Shown here piece by piece: positions 1 through 9,008 of a DNA stretch of 64,000 bases (positions are counted from its first letter, which is position 1; each line of letters starts with the position of its first letter). The stretch is from NCBI GenBank assembly GCA_040183005.1, contig JAMPIW010000002.1, positions 450,086 through 514,085 on the forward strand, given 5' to 3'. The position numbers were made by a program, and so were the translations under genes. The notes below the pieces were generated by a model. The model ran no database searches. It was not told the origin of the DNA and saw only the letters and a program-made list of their open reading frames with translations. The stretch is from Gammaproteobacteria bacterium. GTDB taxonomy: Bacteria; Pseudomonadota; Gammaproteobacteria; Ga0077554; Ga007554.

Positions 1-384
1 TCCCTTGCTGTCCACCATAATGTCAAAGACATATTCATTGGCCAGCCCTGCCTCGCGCGTGAAGGTATTGCGCACATCGCGGCTCGCCAGGTCAACCTCA
101 TGCACGCCCAATGATGTGCCTACCCAGAGGCTGTTTTTTTCAGGATCAACCGCCAGTGCCCGCACGTAGGCATCATCGCCCACGCCAAAGTTTTCCAGCA
201 CGCGCTGGTCATTCGCGTGCTGGACATTATTGCTCAGGAGGTCCCGTGGCGCGGTCTGAGGCGCGCTCGCCGGGTTAGCCGCCTGGCCAGGCTTGGCGGG
301 CGCATTGTCTTGCGCGCTGGAGCAGGCGGAAACTGTCAATGCCGCGAGCAGCGCGGCACACAAAGGGGGATGCAGGAAATGCAT
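1..384 (-). CDS. Lipoprotein with sensor-type beta-propeller repeat (partial, C-terminus outside window)
   Basis: Reading leftward from an ATG at 384, 128 codons stay open to the window edge. The first residues form a lipoprotein signal (hydrophobic stretch ending LTVSAC, with Cys about residue 21), followed by a Pro/Ala-rich linker. From about residue 68 the pattern VRALAVDPEKNSLWVGT then GLANEYVFDIMVD matches the repeat of two-component-regulator propeller proteins. The ATG overlaps the TAA of the cytochrome gene upstream by one base (TAATG), so the two are probably translationally coupled. A periplasmic or outer-membrane-anchored propeller is inferred; its ligand is unknown because most of the protein lies outside. 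Confidence 0.75.
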   Translation of the reverse strand, partial: MHFLHPPLCAALLAALTVSACSSAQDNAPAKPGQAANPASAPQTAPRDLLSNNVQHANDQRVLENFGVGDDAYVRALAVDPEKNSLWVGTSLGVHEVDLASRDVRNTFTREAGLANEYVFDIMVDSKG

Positions 385-752
385 TACCGGATGGTTCTCA
401 GATAGGCGACGATGTCCAGAATCTCCTGATCCGTCAGCAGCCCCTTATAGGCAGGCATAACGCTTATGCCATCGCGGATACTAATGAGCAGCGCCGTGTC
501 CGGTTTAAACAACCGTTCGCGCCGGGAGAAATCCGGCGTGCCGGGCATGGTGCTGGCACCATCCTCGCCATGACAGCTTGAGCAGTGCGTTGCATAGATT
601 TTTCCGCCATTGCCGGGGTCCGCGGCATGAACCATGCCACTCCAACCCATCAACGCCAGAACGCCCCCCACGACAAGCACGGCTTGTCGTTTAATATGCT
701 GAATAAAAAGGGATTTGACTGGAATTATAAAACTTGAATCAAAGCGCATCAT
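384..752 (-). CDS. Small monoheme class I cytochrome c
   Basis: One haem-attachment motif, CSSCH, lies after an N-terminal hydrophobic export segment ending in VHAAD. A Met within SVMPAY, about 50 residues downstream, is the likely sixth haem ligand, as in class I cytochromes c. The protein is periplasmic and probably carries single electrons. The open frame extends upstream to 800, but the Met pair at 752/749 gives a normal-length leader and is preferred. It ends on the start codon of the propeller lipoprotein, so both probably share one transcript. The redox partner cannot be read from sequence. Maturation would depend on the ccm operon located a few kb upstream on the same strand. Confidence 0.8.
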   Translation of the reverse strand: MMRFDSSFIIPVKSLFIQHIKRQAVLVVGGVLALMGWSGMVHAADPGNGGKIYATHCSSCHGEDGASTMPGTPDFSRRERLFKPDTALLISIRDGISVMPAYKGLLTDQEILDIVAYLRTIR

Positions 753-934
753 ACTGTAGTGCCCTCCCTCAATAAACACGTAAATCCGTCGCAATAGCAA
801 TAGTAACAGCCCGGCACGGCTCAGGGAAATACTGATTGAGCAAGACCGCCTACTGAACGGCGCTCCACAGAGCGAGCGCTTCAGTGGTGTCCTTGACGGG
901 GGGCTGGGCGGGGGTAGGGTTTGTTCGAGCAGAC

Positions 935-1055
935 CCCTGATTGTCCGTTAGCCCCAAAACCGTTCGCCCTGAGCCTGTCGAAGGGCCGTTCATGGTTCGA
1001 CAAGCTCACCACGAACGACGTTGTGTGCCCTATTTCACCTAATGGACAATCCGGG
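935..1055. repeat. Nested intergenic palindrome with a dispersed-repeat core
   Basis: In the 300-base gap between the cytochrome and the TlpA-like gene, an inner inverted repeat (961-1018; TGAGCCTGTCGAA opposite TTCGACAAGCTCA) is enclosed by an outer pair of 17-base arms (935-951 and 1039-1055; 15 of 17 bases pair). The inner core is of a kind widely dispersed in proteobacterial genomes. The rest of 801-1105 contains no supported gene. Confidence 0.75.
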
Positions 1056-1105
1056 ATAAAAACAGGCGGGACACTTACAATACTTACGTGAGTTAGGCAG
1101 CCGTG

Positions 1106-1666
1106 TTAACCCCTCGCCAAGGGCATCTCGTCCAATTTCACAGCCTTGCCCTGATAGGCGTCCTCCAGAAGCCTGATCATCGCGGGGCTGTGCCATTCAC
1201 GCGGACCAATTACCTGGCCGATCAGCATGCCATTCGGGGCGATAAGCACGGTGGCGGGATAAACTGAAATGCCCAGCCGGTCGCGGATGATTTTCAAATC
1301 CTTGTCGATGAAACGGGCGAAGGTCAAACCTTTATCATTGAGGTATTCGCGCACTACGTGCTCATCTTCGTCAGCGGACAAACCGATGACCGCGAAGCGT
1401 TGCGGGTCGAGCGCCTTGCCCAAACGCTCCAGATCGGGCATCTCGCGGCGGCAAGGTGAACACCAGGTCGCCCAGATGTTCAGCACCACCAGCCTGCCAC
1501 GGTAGGAGTCCGAGGATATGGCGGCGCCATCCAGCGATGAGAAGGATACGGAGGGAAAGGGTTTTGCCGCTGCCGCGACATCCACGGCAGCGGTTTGCCG
1601 ATCACAAGCCGCAATAAGCAGCAATGGCATCAATACGATACACAATCTGCTTATTGCGTGAATCAT
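1106..1666 (-). CDS. TlpA/ResA-type thioredoxin-fold lipoprotein
   Basis: A 186-residue protein from the Met at 1666, chosen because it opens a lipoprotein signal (LLLIAAC, Cys about residue 20); the longer open frame upstream is only the palindrome region. The thioredoxin-fold active site WATWCSPCRREMP gives a CxxC dithiol, and SVYPAT supplies the cis-Pro loop typical of TlpA/ResA. It probably reduces apocytochrome or other periplasmic disulfides from the inner face of the outer membrane or the outer face of the inner membrane. It follows ccmI by 168 bases, which fits a role in cytochrome assembly, but a separate promoter is possible. Confidence 0.82.
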   Translation of the reverse strand: MIHAISRLCIVLMPLLLIAACDRQTAAVDVAAAAKPFPSVSFSSLDGAAISSDSYRGRLVVLNIWATWCSPCRREMPDLERLGKALDPQRFAVIGLSADEDEHVVREYLNDKGLTFARFIDKDLKIIRDRLGISVYPATVLIAPNGMLIGQVIGPREWHSPAMIRLLEDAYQGKAVKLDEMPLARG

Positions 1667-1691
1667 CGTTCCAACATAATAAAAAGCGGTT

Positions 1692-1753
1692 AGCCACGGA
1701 GCTCGCAGAGAAAAACCATGCCCCCCGCAATCACCTCTGTGTTCTCTGTGGCG
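1692..1753. repeat. Imperfect inverted repeat (GCCACRGAG... family)
   Basis: Arms at about 1692-1710 and 1735-1753 pair as GCCAC-GAG...CAGAG opposite CTCTG...CTCTGTGGC. It lies between ccmI and the TlpA-like gene and resembles common intergenic palindromes. No gene function is suggested. Confidence 0.55.
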
Positions 1754-1834
1754 TACATCTGCGGTTTTCAGGGTAAACTGAGGGCAACCCAGGGTGTGCC
1801 GCAATGCGCCCTTCAGCGAGATCTTGAACCGGCT

Positions 1835-3127
1835 CTAAGGCACTACCGAGTCAATCACCACTTTAACAGCGCTGCTGCCTACCTTCACTACCTGGCTGCT
1901 GCCCTGCAAGTCGCCCGCACGCGGCATGGCGTCGCCTGACTTTGAGATGCGCGCCCCGACCACGACTTCCGGCACACCGGACAGCTTCATGGTCGGCATT
2001 GCCGCCATGGAATCATCCAACGTAAACGATAACGGCAAATCCTTGACTTGGGCACGCATGATCGCCAGCGGCATGCGCGGACCCTGCGCCGCCCTGGCAA
2101 AGATAAATACCGTATCGGTGGGTGCGCTCTTGGCCGCAAGCGCGGGGGCAATATTCACCATACCGGATACAGTGGCGGCGGGAGCAGCCGTTCCGGCATC
2201 ATTTGGTACAGCATCGGCATTGCCGGACATTGCGGGCATGCCCGGTGGTTTGCCAGAGGCCAGGCCGCGCGCCTCTTCGATGTTCGCCGCCATGGTGCGC
2301 GAGACATCGGAGTTAGGCGGCAAAAGCTTCAACAAACGCTCCCAGTGGGCAACCGCGCTGGAGAAGTTCCCCGCTTCGAAATCCGCCGTACCCCCCAGCC
2401 ATAGCGCCTTCTGGTTATTGGGGTCTATCTTCAAGGCTTCGCGTATCAATGCAATGGACTGCTCATCCAGACGCTCGCCGTTGGCCATCGCCATTGAATC
2501 GGCATAATCCGCCAGAAGCTGGGCATCGGTGCGCACCATGGCAACCGATTTTGAGAAAGCCTCAGTGGCCTCGTCGAAACGCCCCAGGGCATACAATGAC
2601 CGCCCCAGAACGGCCCAGCCTTCGGGATCCTGCGGATTCTTTTTCAGACGATCAATCAGCTTTCCGATCATCGCCTTGATCTGTTCGGGCGCATCGGAAT
2701 GCTGTCCTGCCGCTGTAGCGTCGGCACTGGCCACCGGCTGCGGCCCAAGGGCATTGGGACTGCCGAATTTGACGTACAGAAGCACGGCGCACAATGGCAG
2801 GGCAAGACCCAACACAATCGCGGTAGCACGGCTGGAACGCGGCATGACCGAGACTGGAAGCGGCGCAGTGCCAGGCTGTGTTGTGACATCCTCCAACAGA
2901 CGCCGCTCCAGCTCACGACGGCCCTGGGCATATTGCTCCGGCTCGACCATGTCATTACGCAGGTCGCGCTCCAGCTCGGCAAGCTGATCGCGGTAGATCG
3001 AGGTGTTGATAACTTCGCGTTCAACTACCTCTTTCTTATCCTTGTCCACTCGGTACAACAGGGGGGGTAATACAAAAAGCAGGGCGGCGATAATAAAACA
3101 CGCCGCCACAATCCAAAATACCGTCAT
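1835..3127 (-). CDS. ccmI: Cytochrome c maturation protein CcmI (CycH)
   Basis: Apocytochrome c chaperone of System I. Two N-terminal membrane helices (residues about 5-25 and 95-115) flank a charged cytoplasmic segment containing REVINTSIYRDQLAELERD, a CcmI hallmark. The periplasmic part has TPR-like repeats (for example DPEGWAVLGRSLYALGRFDEA) and a C-terminal beta-rich domain with VFIFARA and PLSFTLDDSMAM-like segments that is normal for long gamma-type CcmI. It is 430 residues long. Its start overlaps the ccmH stop by four bases, so it is the last gene of the ccm operon. It is thought to hand apocytochromes to the CcmFH ligase. Confidence 0.93.
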   Translation of the reverse strand: MTVFWIVAACFIIAALLFVLPPLLYRVDKDKKEVVEREVINTSIYRDQLAELERDLRNDMVEPEQYAQGRRELERRLLEDVTTQPGTAPLPVSVMPRSSRATAIVLGLALPLCAVLLYVKFGSPNALGPQPVASADATAAGQHSDAPEQIKAMIGKLIDRLKKNPQDPEGWAVLGRSLYALGRFDEATEAFSKSVAMVRTDAQLLADYADSMAMANGERLDEQSIALIREALKIDPNNQKALWLGGTADFEAGNFSSAVAHWERLLKLLPPNSDVSRTMAANIEEARGLASGKPPGMPAMSGNADAVPNDAGTAAPAATVSGMVNIAPALAAKSAPTDTVFIFARAAQGPRMPLAIMRAQVKDLPLSFTLDDSMAAMPTMKLSGVPEVVVGARISKSGDAMPRAGDLQGSSQVVKVGSSAVKVVIDSVVP

Positions 3128-3597
3128 GCCTTAGTCTCTCCCGCCCCATCATTCAACAGTGCTGCTGCACGTTTACGCTCTTCATCAGTCAAAGCGGTCT
3201 CGGCAACGCGCCGCCGCCGCTTCATCAGGTTAAAAAATAATACGCCCCCCCCTATCACGGCCAGGATCAAGGGTCCGAACCACAGCAGGGCTGTCGTCGT
3301 ATTCATCGGCGGGCGGTAGCGCACAAAATCACCATAGCGCGCCACCAGGTAATCGACCACCTCCGCGTCGCTCTTGCCTGACTTCATCAGATCGCGCACC
3401 TCGTTGCGCAGATCGGCGGCAAGCTCGGCATGGGAGTCCGCCAGCGACTGGTTCTGGCACACCAGGCATCGCAGCTCGGCGGACAGTGCCATAACGCGCT
3501 TTTCCAGCGCCGGATCTTTGTTCGTGAGTTGAGCCTCACCCGCCAGCACCGCCAGGGGTGAAAGACATAGCATTAGCGCAAATAAAACATGCTTCAT
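3124..3597 (-). CDS. ccmH: Cytochrome c maturation protein CcmH
   Basis: A 157-residue periplasmic thioredox protein anchored by one C-terminal helix (about residues 103-125). A cleavable signal (MKHVLF... to AVLAG) is followed by the diagnostic LRCLVCQNQS motif, whose CxxC pair reduces apocytochrome before haem attachment. This is the short form that matches the N-terminal half of E. coli CcmH, with CcmI as a separate gene. It overlaps ccmG by four bases on one side and ccmI by four on the other. Confidence 0.95.
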   Translation of the reverse strand: MKHVLFALMLCLSPLAVLAGEAQLTNKDPALEKRVMALSAELRCLVCQNQSLADSHAELAADLRNEVRDLMKSGKSDAEVVDYLVARYGDFVRYRPPMNTTTALLWFGPLILAVIGGGVLFFNLMKRRRRVAETALTDEERKRAAALLNDGAGETKA

Positions 3598-4136
3598 GAT
3601 TTTTCAAGCTCCTGGACCAGGGGCAAAATCTTGCTTTGCAAGGCATCCACCGAAACAGGGCCGATATGCTTGTAGCGTATGATCCCTTTTTTATCAATCA
3701 CATAGGTTTCTGGGGCGCCATACACACCATAGTCGATACCCACCCGCCCATCACCATCGACGGCACTTAACACATAAGGATTACCAAACTGCGCCAACCA
3801 GTTCACGCTGTCTTCGCGCTTATCCTTATAGTTCAGTCCGTAGATCGGCACCAGACCCGCGCGCGACAACTCCATCAAGACTGGGTGCTCCTGGCGGCAC
3901 GATACGCACCAGGACGCCCACACATTCAACAGCCATACCTTGCCCCGCGCGTCCGCTGGTGTAAAAAACTGGTTCGGCTCGTGTAACTGGGTCAGACGAA
4001 AATCCGGCGCGGCCTTGTTGATAAGCGGCGAGGGCAAGGCTTCACGGGTACCTTCCGGTTGCCGCAGTGTTACAAAGAAAAAACCCACCACGACGAGAAA
4101 AACGCCCAGAGGAAGAAGAAAACGCAACCGGAACAT
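3594..4136 (-). CDS. ccmG: Thiol:disulfide interchange protein CcmG/DsbE
   Basis: Membrane-anchored periplasmic thioredoxin of System I, 180 residues. The N-terminal helix (about residues 5-23) acts as an uncleaved anchor. The thioredoxin domain has NVWASWCVSCRQEHP with a WCVSC active site, GAPETY with the cis-Pro, and the GVYGAPETYVID stretch typical of DsbE. It keeps apocytochrome c Cys residues reduced, probably with electrons from DsbD, which is encoded in this window at 56-58 kb. The gene starts on the last base of the ccmF stop. Confidence 0.94.
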   Translation of the reverse strand: MFRLRFLLPLGVFLVVVGFFFVTLRQPEGTREALPSPLINKAAPDFRLTQLHEPNQFFTPADARGKVWLLNVWASWCVSCRQEHPVLMELSRAGLVPIYGLNYKDKREDSVNWLAQFGNPYVLSAVDGDGRVGIDYGVYGAPETYVIDKKGIIRYKHIGPVSVDALQSKILPLVQELEKS

Positions 4137-6166
4137 CAGGACTTGCTCTCCATTTCAGCTACCAGTGCAGACGGAGGCGCAGCAACCGCCACCTTGCCCT
4201 CCGGCTCAGCGGCCCCCGCGCGCGCCTTACGCGCCGCAAGGCGGTAACGGCGATCGGTAACGGCCACGAACCCGCCCATTGCCATGAAGAAGGCCCCGGC
4301 CCAAATCCAGTCCACAAACGGCTTGTAATAAATACGCACGCTCCATGCCCCGCCGCTCACCGGCTCGCCCAGCGACACGTAGAGGTCGCGGAACAGGCCG
4401 GTATCAATCGCGGCCTCGGTCATGGGCATGGTCTGCACGTTGTAGATGCGCTTTTCTGGATGCATTACGGTCAGATCCTTGCCATCCTTACTCACATGGA
4501 GAAAACCCCGCGATGCCGTATAGTTCGGGCCATCGACATCCACCACGCCATCAAAGCGGAAGGTATAGCCGCCGGCGGTCGTCGTGTCGCCAATATCCAT
4601 GCGCACGTCTTTCTCGGTCTCGTAACCCTTCACTAAGGTAACGCCGATGATGAAAATTGCGATGCCACAATGGGCGAGCAACATCCCATAATAGCTACGC
4701 GGTTGGGCGGCCAACTTGGAGCCAATAGTATCCGACCCCTGGGGATTGCCGACCCGAGTCCACAGATTTTGCGCCGAGGTGGTGATAATCCAAGCGGCCA
4801 TCAGCAGGCCCAAGCTGACCAGCGGATACCACTGCCCCATCACGAACGGCAAGGCCACCGCCGTCACCGCGCTGACCACGAAAGCCCATTTCAGCCGCAC
4901 CGCTAACTCTGGCAGACTGGCCTGCTTCCAGCGCGCGATCGGCCCCAGCCCCATCATGAATACCGCCGGCGCCATCAGCGGCAGGAACACTGTGTCGAAG
5001 TAGGGCGGACCCACGGAGATTTTGCCCATATCCAACGCTTCGAGGAACAAGGGATAGAGCGTGCCCAGCAGCACCGAACCTGCGGCCACCGTAAACAGGA
5101 CGTTGTTCGAGAGCAACATTGATTCGCGCGACACCACATTGAAACTGCCGCCCATGCCCACCTTCGGCGCACGCCAGGCATAGAGAGCCAGTGAACCGCC
5201 AATGACGATCACCAGAAAGGCAAGAATGAACATGCCGCGGGCAGGGTCGGAGGCAAACGAATGCACCGAGGTCAACACGCCGGAGCGCACCAGGAAGGTG
5301 CCCAGCAGGCTCAACGAGAAGGCGAAAATCGCCAGCAGTACCGTCCAGCTCTTGAAGCTGCCGCGTTTTTCCGTCACCGCCAGGGAGTGGATTAATGCGG
5401 TGCCGACCAGCCAGGGCATGAACGAGGCGTTTTCCACCGGATCCCAGAACCACCAGCCGCCCCAGCCCAGCTCGTAATAGGCCCACCAGCTACCCAGGGC
5501 AATGCCCATGGTGAGAAACGACCAGGCCACGGTCGTCCAGGGCCGCGACCAGCGCGCCCATGCGGCGTCAAGCTTGCCTGAAAGCAGCGCGGCGATGGCA
5601 AAGGCGAATGCCACGGAAAAACCGACATAACCCATATACAGCATGGGCGGATGGATAATCAAGCCGAAATCCTGCAACAGCGGGTTAAGATCGCGCCCAT
5701 CGAGCGCGGCGGGGATCAGGCGGTTAAAGGGATTCGAGGTAAACAGCGTGAACATCAGAAAACCGACGCTGACCAACCCCATCACGCCGATCACCCGCGC
5801 CACCATATCGTCGGGGAGATGGCGGCTGAACAAGGTCACGGCCACCGTCCATACCGCCAAAATTGTTATCCACAGCAGCAGCGAACCCTCATGGCCACCC
5901 CATACGGCAGCCAACCGGTATTGGAGGGGCAGCGCAGAATTGGAATGCTCGGCCACATACTGCACAGAGAAGTCATTGACGCTAAATGAATAGGCCAAAC
6001 AACCGAAGGCGATCACCACAAACAGCGCCTGCCCTTGCGCCACGGGACGGGCCAGTCCGATCCAGCGCGGGATGCCGCGCGCCGCGCCGATGATGGGCAA
6101 AGTACCCTGCACCAATGCCATCAACAGCGCTGTAATAAGGGCAAAGTGCCCAATCTCTGGAATCAT
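4136..6166 (-). CDS. ccmF: Haem lyase subunit CcmF
   Basis: A 676-residue polytopic inner-membrane protein, the core of the holocytochrome c synthetase. The haem-handling WWD signature is seen as WGGWWFWDPVENASFMPW about residue 225, and many membrane helices are spread along the chain. A large periplasmic loop lies near the C-terminus before the last helix. Its length matches the family (about 640-680). It takes haem from CcmE and ligates it to CxxCH motifs with CcmH and CcmI. The stop overlaps the ccmG start (one base); a 22-base perfect palindrome lies between it and ccmE. Confidence 0.96.
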   Translation of the reverse strand: MIPEIGHFALITALLMALVQGTLPIIGAARGIPRWIGLARPVAQGQALFVVIAFGCLAYSFSVNDFSVQYVAEHSNSALPLQYRLAAVWGGHEGSLLLWITILAVWTVAVTLFSRHLPDDMVARVIGVMGLVSVGFLMFTLFTSNPFNRLIPAALDGRDLNPLLQDFGLIIHPPMLYMGYVGFSVAFAFAIAALLSGKLDAAWARWSRPWTTVAWSFLTMGIALGSWWAYYELGWGGWWFWDPVENASFMPWLVGTALIHSLAVTEKRGSFKSWTVLLAIFAFSLSLLGTFLVRSGVLTSVHSFASDPARGMFILAFLVIVIGGSLALYAWRAPKVGMGGSFNVVSRESMLLSNNVLFTVAAGSVLLGTLYPLFLEALDMGKISVGPPYFDTVFLPLMAPAVFMMGLGPIARWKQASLPELAVRLKWAFVVSAVTAVALPFVMGQWYPLVSLGLLMAAWIITTSAQNLWTRVGNPQGSDTIGSKLAAQPRSYYGMLLAHCGIAIFIIGVTLVKGYETEKDVRMDIGDTTTAGGYTFRFDGVVDVDGPNYTASRGFLHVSKDGKDLTVMHPEKRIYNVQTMPMTEAAIDTGLFRDLYVSLGEPVSGGAWSVRIYYKPFVDWIWAGAFFMAMGGFVAVTDRRYRLAARKARAGAAEPEGKVAVAAPPSALVAEMESKS

Positions 6167-6188
6167 TGTGTGCCCTCTTTGTGGAATG

Positions 6189-6210
6189 GGGACGGGTTCA
6201 AACCCGTCCC
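6189..6210. repeat. Perfect palindrome between ccmE and ccmF
   Basis: GGGACGGGTT (6189-6198) pairs exactly with AACCCGTCCC (6201-6210) across a two-base loop. It touches the ccmE stop codon and lies 22 bases before ccmF. It lacks a T-tract in the direction of transcription, so it may attenuate or stabilise the mRNA rather than end it. The sequence is of a widely dispersed intergenic type. Confidence 0.75.
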
Positions 6211-6677
6211 TACTGAGTAATTAACGTGGCGCCCGTCGGAGTGGCGGCGTTCTTGGCCTTGCCTTTGTCGAGGGCGTCTTTCACCTCAGGCGGCATATAG
6301 TTTTCATCATGCTTGGCCAGCACTTCCTCGGCGTAAAACACCCCGTCCGGGTTAAGCCGCCCCTGGGCCACAACTCCCTGACCCTCGCGGAACAGATCGG
6401 GGAGAATGCCTTTATAGGTGACCGTTATCTCCTTATGCATATCCGTCACTACAAAATGCACTGTCAGGCCATCGTCCTCGCGCTTGAGGCTACCCTTCTC
6501 CACCAGGCCGCCCAAGCGAAAGTTGCGCCCCTCAGGGGATTCCTTGGAGAATACCTGGGTAGGGCTGAAGAAGAACACCATGTTGTCATTGAAAGCGTTC
6601 AGCACCAGCGCGGCCGCACCGCCTAACCCGGCAAGACCTGCGACGATAAACGCCAGTCTTTTATGTCTGGATTTCAT
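6210..6677 (-). CDS. ccmE: Haem chaperone CcmE
   Basis: A 155-residue periplasmic OB-fold protein with an N-terminal anchor helix (about residues 9-27). The covalent haem-binding motif [13 protein letters not shown] near residue 125 carries the His that binds the haem vinyl group and the nearby Tyr that acts as axial ligand. It receives haem from CcmABCD and delivers it to CcmF. Its start lies 17 bases inside the end of ccmD. Confidence 0.95.
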   Translation of the reverse strand: MKSRHKRLAFIVAGLAGLGGAAALVLNAFNDNMVFFFSPTQVFSKESPEGRNFRLGGLVEKGSLKREDDGLTVHFVVTDMHKEITVTYKGILPDLFREGQGVVAQGRLNPDGVFYAEEVLAKHDENYMPPEVKDALDKGKAKNAATPTGATLITQ

Positions 6678-6849
6678 TTTTAACCTCTGTAGAAGTCACA
6701 CGACTCATACGACCCAGGCGCTGCAATAAAGTTCGTTTTCTGCGCAGCAGCAGCACCACTTCGACAATCAGGCACAGCGCGGTGACACCATAGGAACCCC
6801 ACACATAGAAGCCATAACCACCCATGGCAAAGAATTCGGACAAATTCAT
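6661..6849 (-). CDS. ccmD: Haem exporter subunit CcmD
   Basis: A 62-residue single-helix protein. It begins [20 protein letters not shown], the usual CcmD opening, followed by a hydrophobic helix (about residues 20-35) and a basic tail ([11 protein letters not shown]). CcmD helps release holo-CcmE from CcmC. Its ATG overlaps the ccmC stop (ATGA) and its end overlaps ccmE by 17 bases, the normal System I order. It sits inside a longer open frame whose upstream part is the ccmC shadow, so the start at 6849 is well supported. Confidence 0.93.
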   Translation of the reverse strand: MNLSEFFAMGGYGFYVWGSYGVTALCLIVEVVLLLRRKRTLLQRLGRMSRVTSTEVKNEIQT

Positions 6850-7592
6850 TTCGCGCCCCTCATCGCTTCGGCCACCCACTCGGCGTGGCGCTCCCGCTCC
6901 AGAATCTCGCAGCGTACGCGCATCAACGCCACGGCGATGGTGTACATCCAAAACGCCATTGCCATCAACATCATGGCAATGAACATGCTGGCCGCCATGG
7001 TAGGACCTTTGGTAGCCGTTATGGATGACCCCTGGTGCAGGGTATTCCACCATTTCACGGAAAAGTAGATGATCGGGATATTGACTACCCCCACCAACGC
7101 CAGCACGGCGCTGGCGCGGGCGGCGCGGCGCGGCTCGTCAATCGCAGCATACAGGGACATAAAGCCGATATACAGGAACAGCAGGATCAGCTCGGAGGTG
7201 AGGCGCGCATCCCATACCCACCACGCACCCCACATGGGCTTACCCCACAATGAGCCGGTCCACAGCGCCAGAAAGGTGAACATCGCGCCCGTGGGCGCCA
7301 GCGCGGAGGCCATCATCGACGACAGCCGCGAGTTCAGCACCAGCCCCATGCCGGCATAGCCGGCCATCACCACATAAATAAACATGGACATCCACGCCGC
7401 CGGCACATGGATGAACATGATGCGGTAGGCCTCGCCCTGCTGATAATCGGCGGGCGCCACAAAAAAGCTGAAATACAGCCCCGGCAGGGTAAACAGCAGC
7501 GCCGCGACGGCAAACCACGGGATCATCTTGCCGGCCAACGGGTAAAAGGCCTGCGGCGAGGAATATTTGAACCAATTGATTTTTTTAGCCAT
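6846..7592 (-). CDS. ccmC: Haem-handling membrane protein CcmC
   Basis: About 248 residues with six predicted helices. The tryptophan-rich WWD motif is WGAWWVWDARLTSE around residue 130, and a conserved His in FIHVPAAWMS lies before it, both needed to place haem onto CcmE. The ATG at 7592 is preferred over an in-frame TTG two codons earlier. The gene lies 14 bases after ccmB and overlaps ccmD by four. Confidence 0.95.
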   Translation of the reverse strand: MAKKINWFKYSSPQAFYPLAGKMIPWFAVAALLFTLPGLYFSFFVAPADYQQGEAYRIMFIHVPAAWMSMFIYVVMAGYAGMGLVLNSRLSSMMASALAPTGAMFTFLALWTGSLWGKPMWGAWWVWDARLTSELILLFLYIGFMSLYAAIDEPRRAARASAVLALVGVVNIPIIYFSVKWWNTLHQGSSITATKGPTMAASMFIAMMLMAMAFWMYTIAVALMRVRCEILERERHAEWVAEAMRGAK

Positions 7593-7606
7593 AAACAATT
7601 AAACCA

Positions 7607-8284
7607 TTATTCCATCGAAATACGCAGTGCCGCAGAAGCGGCCCACGGCGCCAGAATCAGGGCGCCCAGCAAAAACGCGCCCAGCAGCGACAAATGCGCC
7701 TGTGCGCCCAAGCCGGACATGCTCGCATCCACCGCGCCCGCGCCGAAAATCAGCACTGGAATATACAACGGCAATACCAGCAGTGAAACCAGCACCCCGC
7801 CGCCGCGCACCCCCAGCGTCAGTGCAGCGCCGATGGCACCGATCAGGCTAAGCACCGGCGTTCCCACCAGCAGCGACAGGGCAAGGACCAGCAGCCCTTC
7901 CGGCGGCAAATCATACTGCACCCCCAGCAAGGGCGCTATCAATACCAGCGGCAACCCGGACACCAGCCAGTGGGCGAACACCTTGCCCAGCACCAACACC
8001 GGCAAAGGCTGTGGCGTCAGCAGCATCTGCTCCAGCGTCCCGTCCCGGTAGTCACTGTAAAACATGCGCTCCAGCGCCAGCATGGAGGCCAGCAACGCCG
8101 CCACCCATACCACGCCGGGGGCTATGATGCGCAGCGTCGCCATTTCCGGCCCCACGCCGAGGGGAAAAAGACTCACCACTATGACGAAAAAAAACAGAGT
8201 GGTCAAAACATCCGCACGACGGCGCAGCGCGAGGGTGATGTCGCGCGCCACGATGCAACGGAATGCGGCAGTCAGGCTAGTCAT
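7607..8284 (-). CDS. ccmB: Haem exporter permease CcmB
   Basis: A 225-residue integral membrane protein with about six hydrophobic segments and the family pattern RDGTLEQMLLTPQPLPVLVL in its cytoplasmic loop. With CcmA it forms the ABC module whose ATP hydrolysis releases holo-CcmE from CcmCD. It lies 12 bases downstream of ccmA. Confidence 0.94.
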   Translation of the reverse strand: MTSLTAAFRCIVARDITLALRRRADVLTTLFFFVIVVSLFPLGVGPEMATLRIIAPGVVWVAALLASMLALERMFYSDYRDGTLEQMLLTPQPLPVLVLGKVFAHWLVSGLPLVLIAPLLGVQYDLPPEGLLVLALSLLVGTPVLSLIGAIGAALTLGVRGGGVLVSLLVLPLYIPVLIFGAGAVDASMSGLGAQAHLSLLGAFLLGALILAPWAASAALRISME

Positions 8285-8296
8285 TGTTGTTAGTTA

Positions 8297-8917
8297 TTAT
8301 TGTAAGCCCAAATGGATGCGCCGCACGGTACCGGCCGGGATATCCACCTCCTGATGGGTTGTGAGAATCACCATACCCCCATTATGCAGATGCTGGCTTA
8401 ACAGATCCTGAACGACAGCCACCGCCGCCACATCGAGCGCAGTGAAGGGTTCGTCCAGAATCCACAGCCGGGTGTTGCACAACAACAGGCGGGCCAGCGC
8501 AACGCGGCGTTTCTGCCCCTGGGACAACACCTTGGCGGGCAGGTCTTCACGTCCGCCCAACCCCAGCTTGCCCAAGGCGGCAACCACTTTGTCCTCCGGG
8601 GCATCCACGCCCGCCAGCTCGGCGGAGATGCGCAGATTCTCCAGCGCAGTCAATTCCTCCTTGATGCCGCCCAAGTGCCCGAGATAGGTCACATCCTTGA
8701 AATAGTCTTCGCGCAGGCTGCGGATGCTCTCGCCGTTCCAGCGGATCTCCCCCTCGGCGGGAGCGGTCAGGCCGCATACCATGCGCAACAGGCTGGTTTT
8801 GCCGCTGCCATTGGCGCCATGCACGTGCAGCAGCTCGCCGGGTTGCAGGGAGAAGCTCATGCCCGCGAACAGGCGGCGGTCGCCGCGCACACATTCAAGA
8901 TTGGAAACTTCCAGCAC
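8297..8917 (-). CDS. ccmA: Cytochrome c biogenesis ATP-binding protein CcmA
   Basis: A 206-residue ABC ATPase. The Walker A motif is GANGSGKTSLL, the signature is LSQGQKRRVALARL and Walker B is LWILDEPFTALD. Its short length fits CcmA. Translation begins with GTG at 8917, preceded by a weak purine-rich site. It is the first gene of ccmABCDEFGHI; the 91 bases between it and the next gene upstream should hold the operon promoter, but no strong sigma-70 match stands out. Confidence 0.95.
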   Translation of the reverse strand: MLEVSNLECVRGDRRLFAGMSFSLQPGELLHVHGANGSGKTSLLRMVCGLTAPAEGEIRWNGESIRSLREDYFKDVTYLGHLGGIKEELTALENLRISAELAGVDAPEDKVVAALGKLGLGGREDLPAKVLSQGQKRRVALARLLLCNTRLWILDEPFTALDVAAVAVVQDLLSQHLHNGGMVILTTHQEVDIPAGTVRRIHLGLQ

Positions 8918-9008
8918 CTGTTATCCGGTCTTCGCTTGGTTCAACATGTAATAAAACGCCCATTATAGATGGGAATGTGATGCAGAACCACTTGCAGATT
9001 TTATAGAC

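Noticed and set aside
801..1105. Possible small gene in the gap after the cytochrome
   Set aside because: The stretch is occupied by a nested palindrome; no frame has a ribosome site or a recognisable product.
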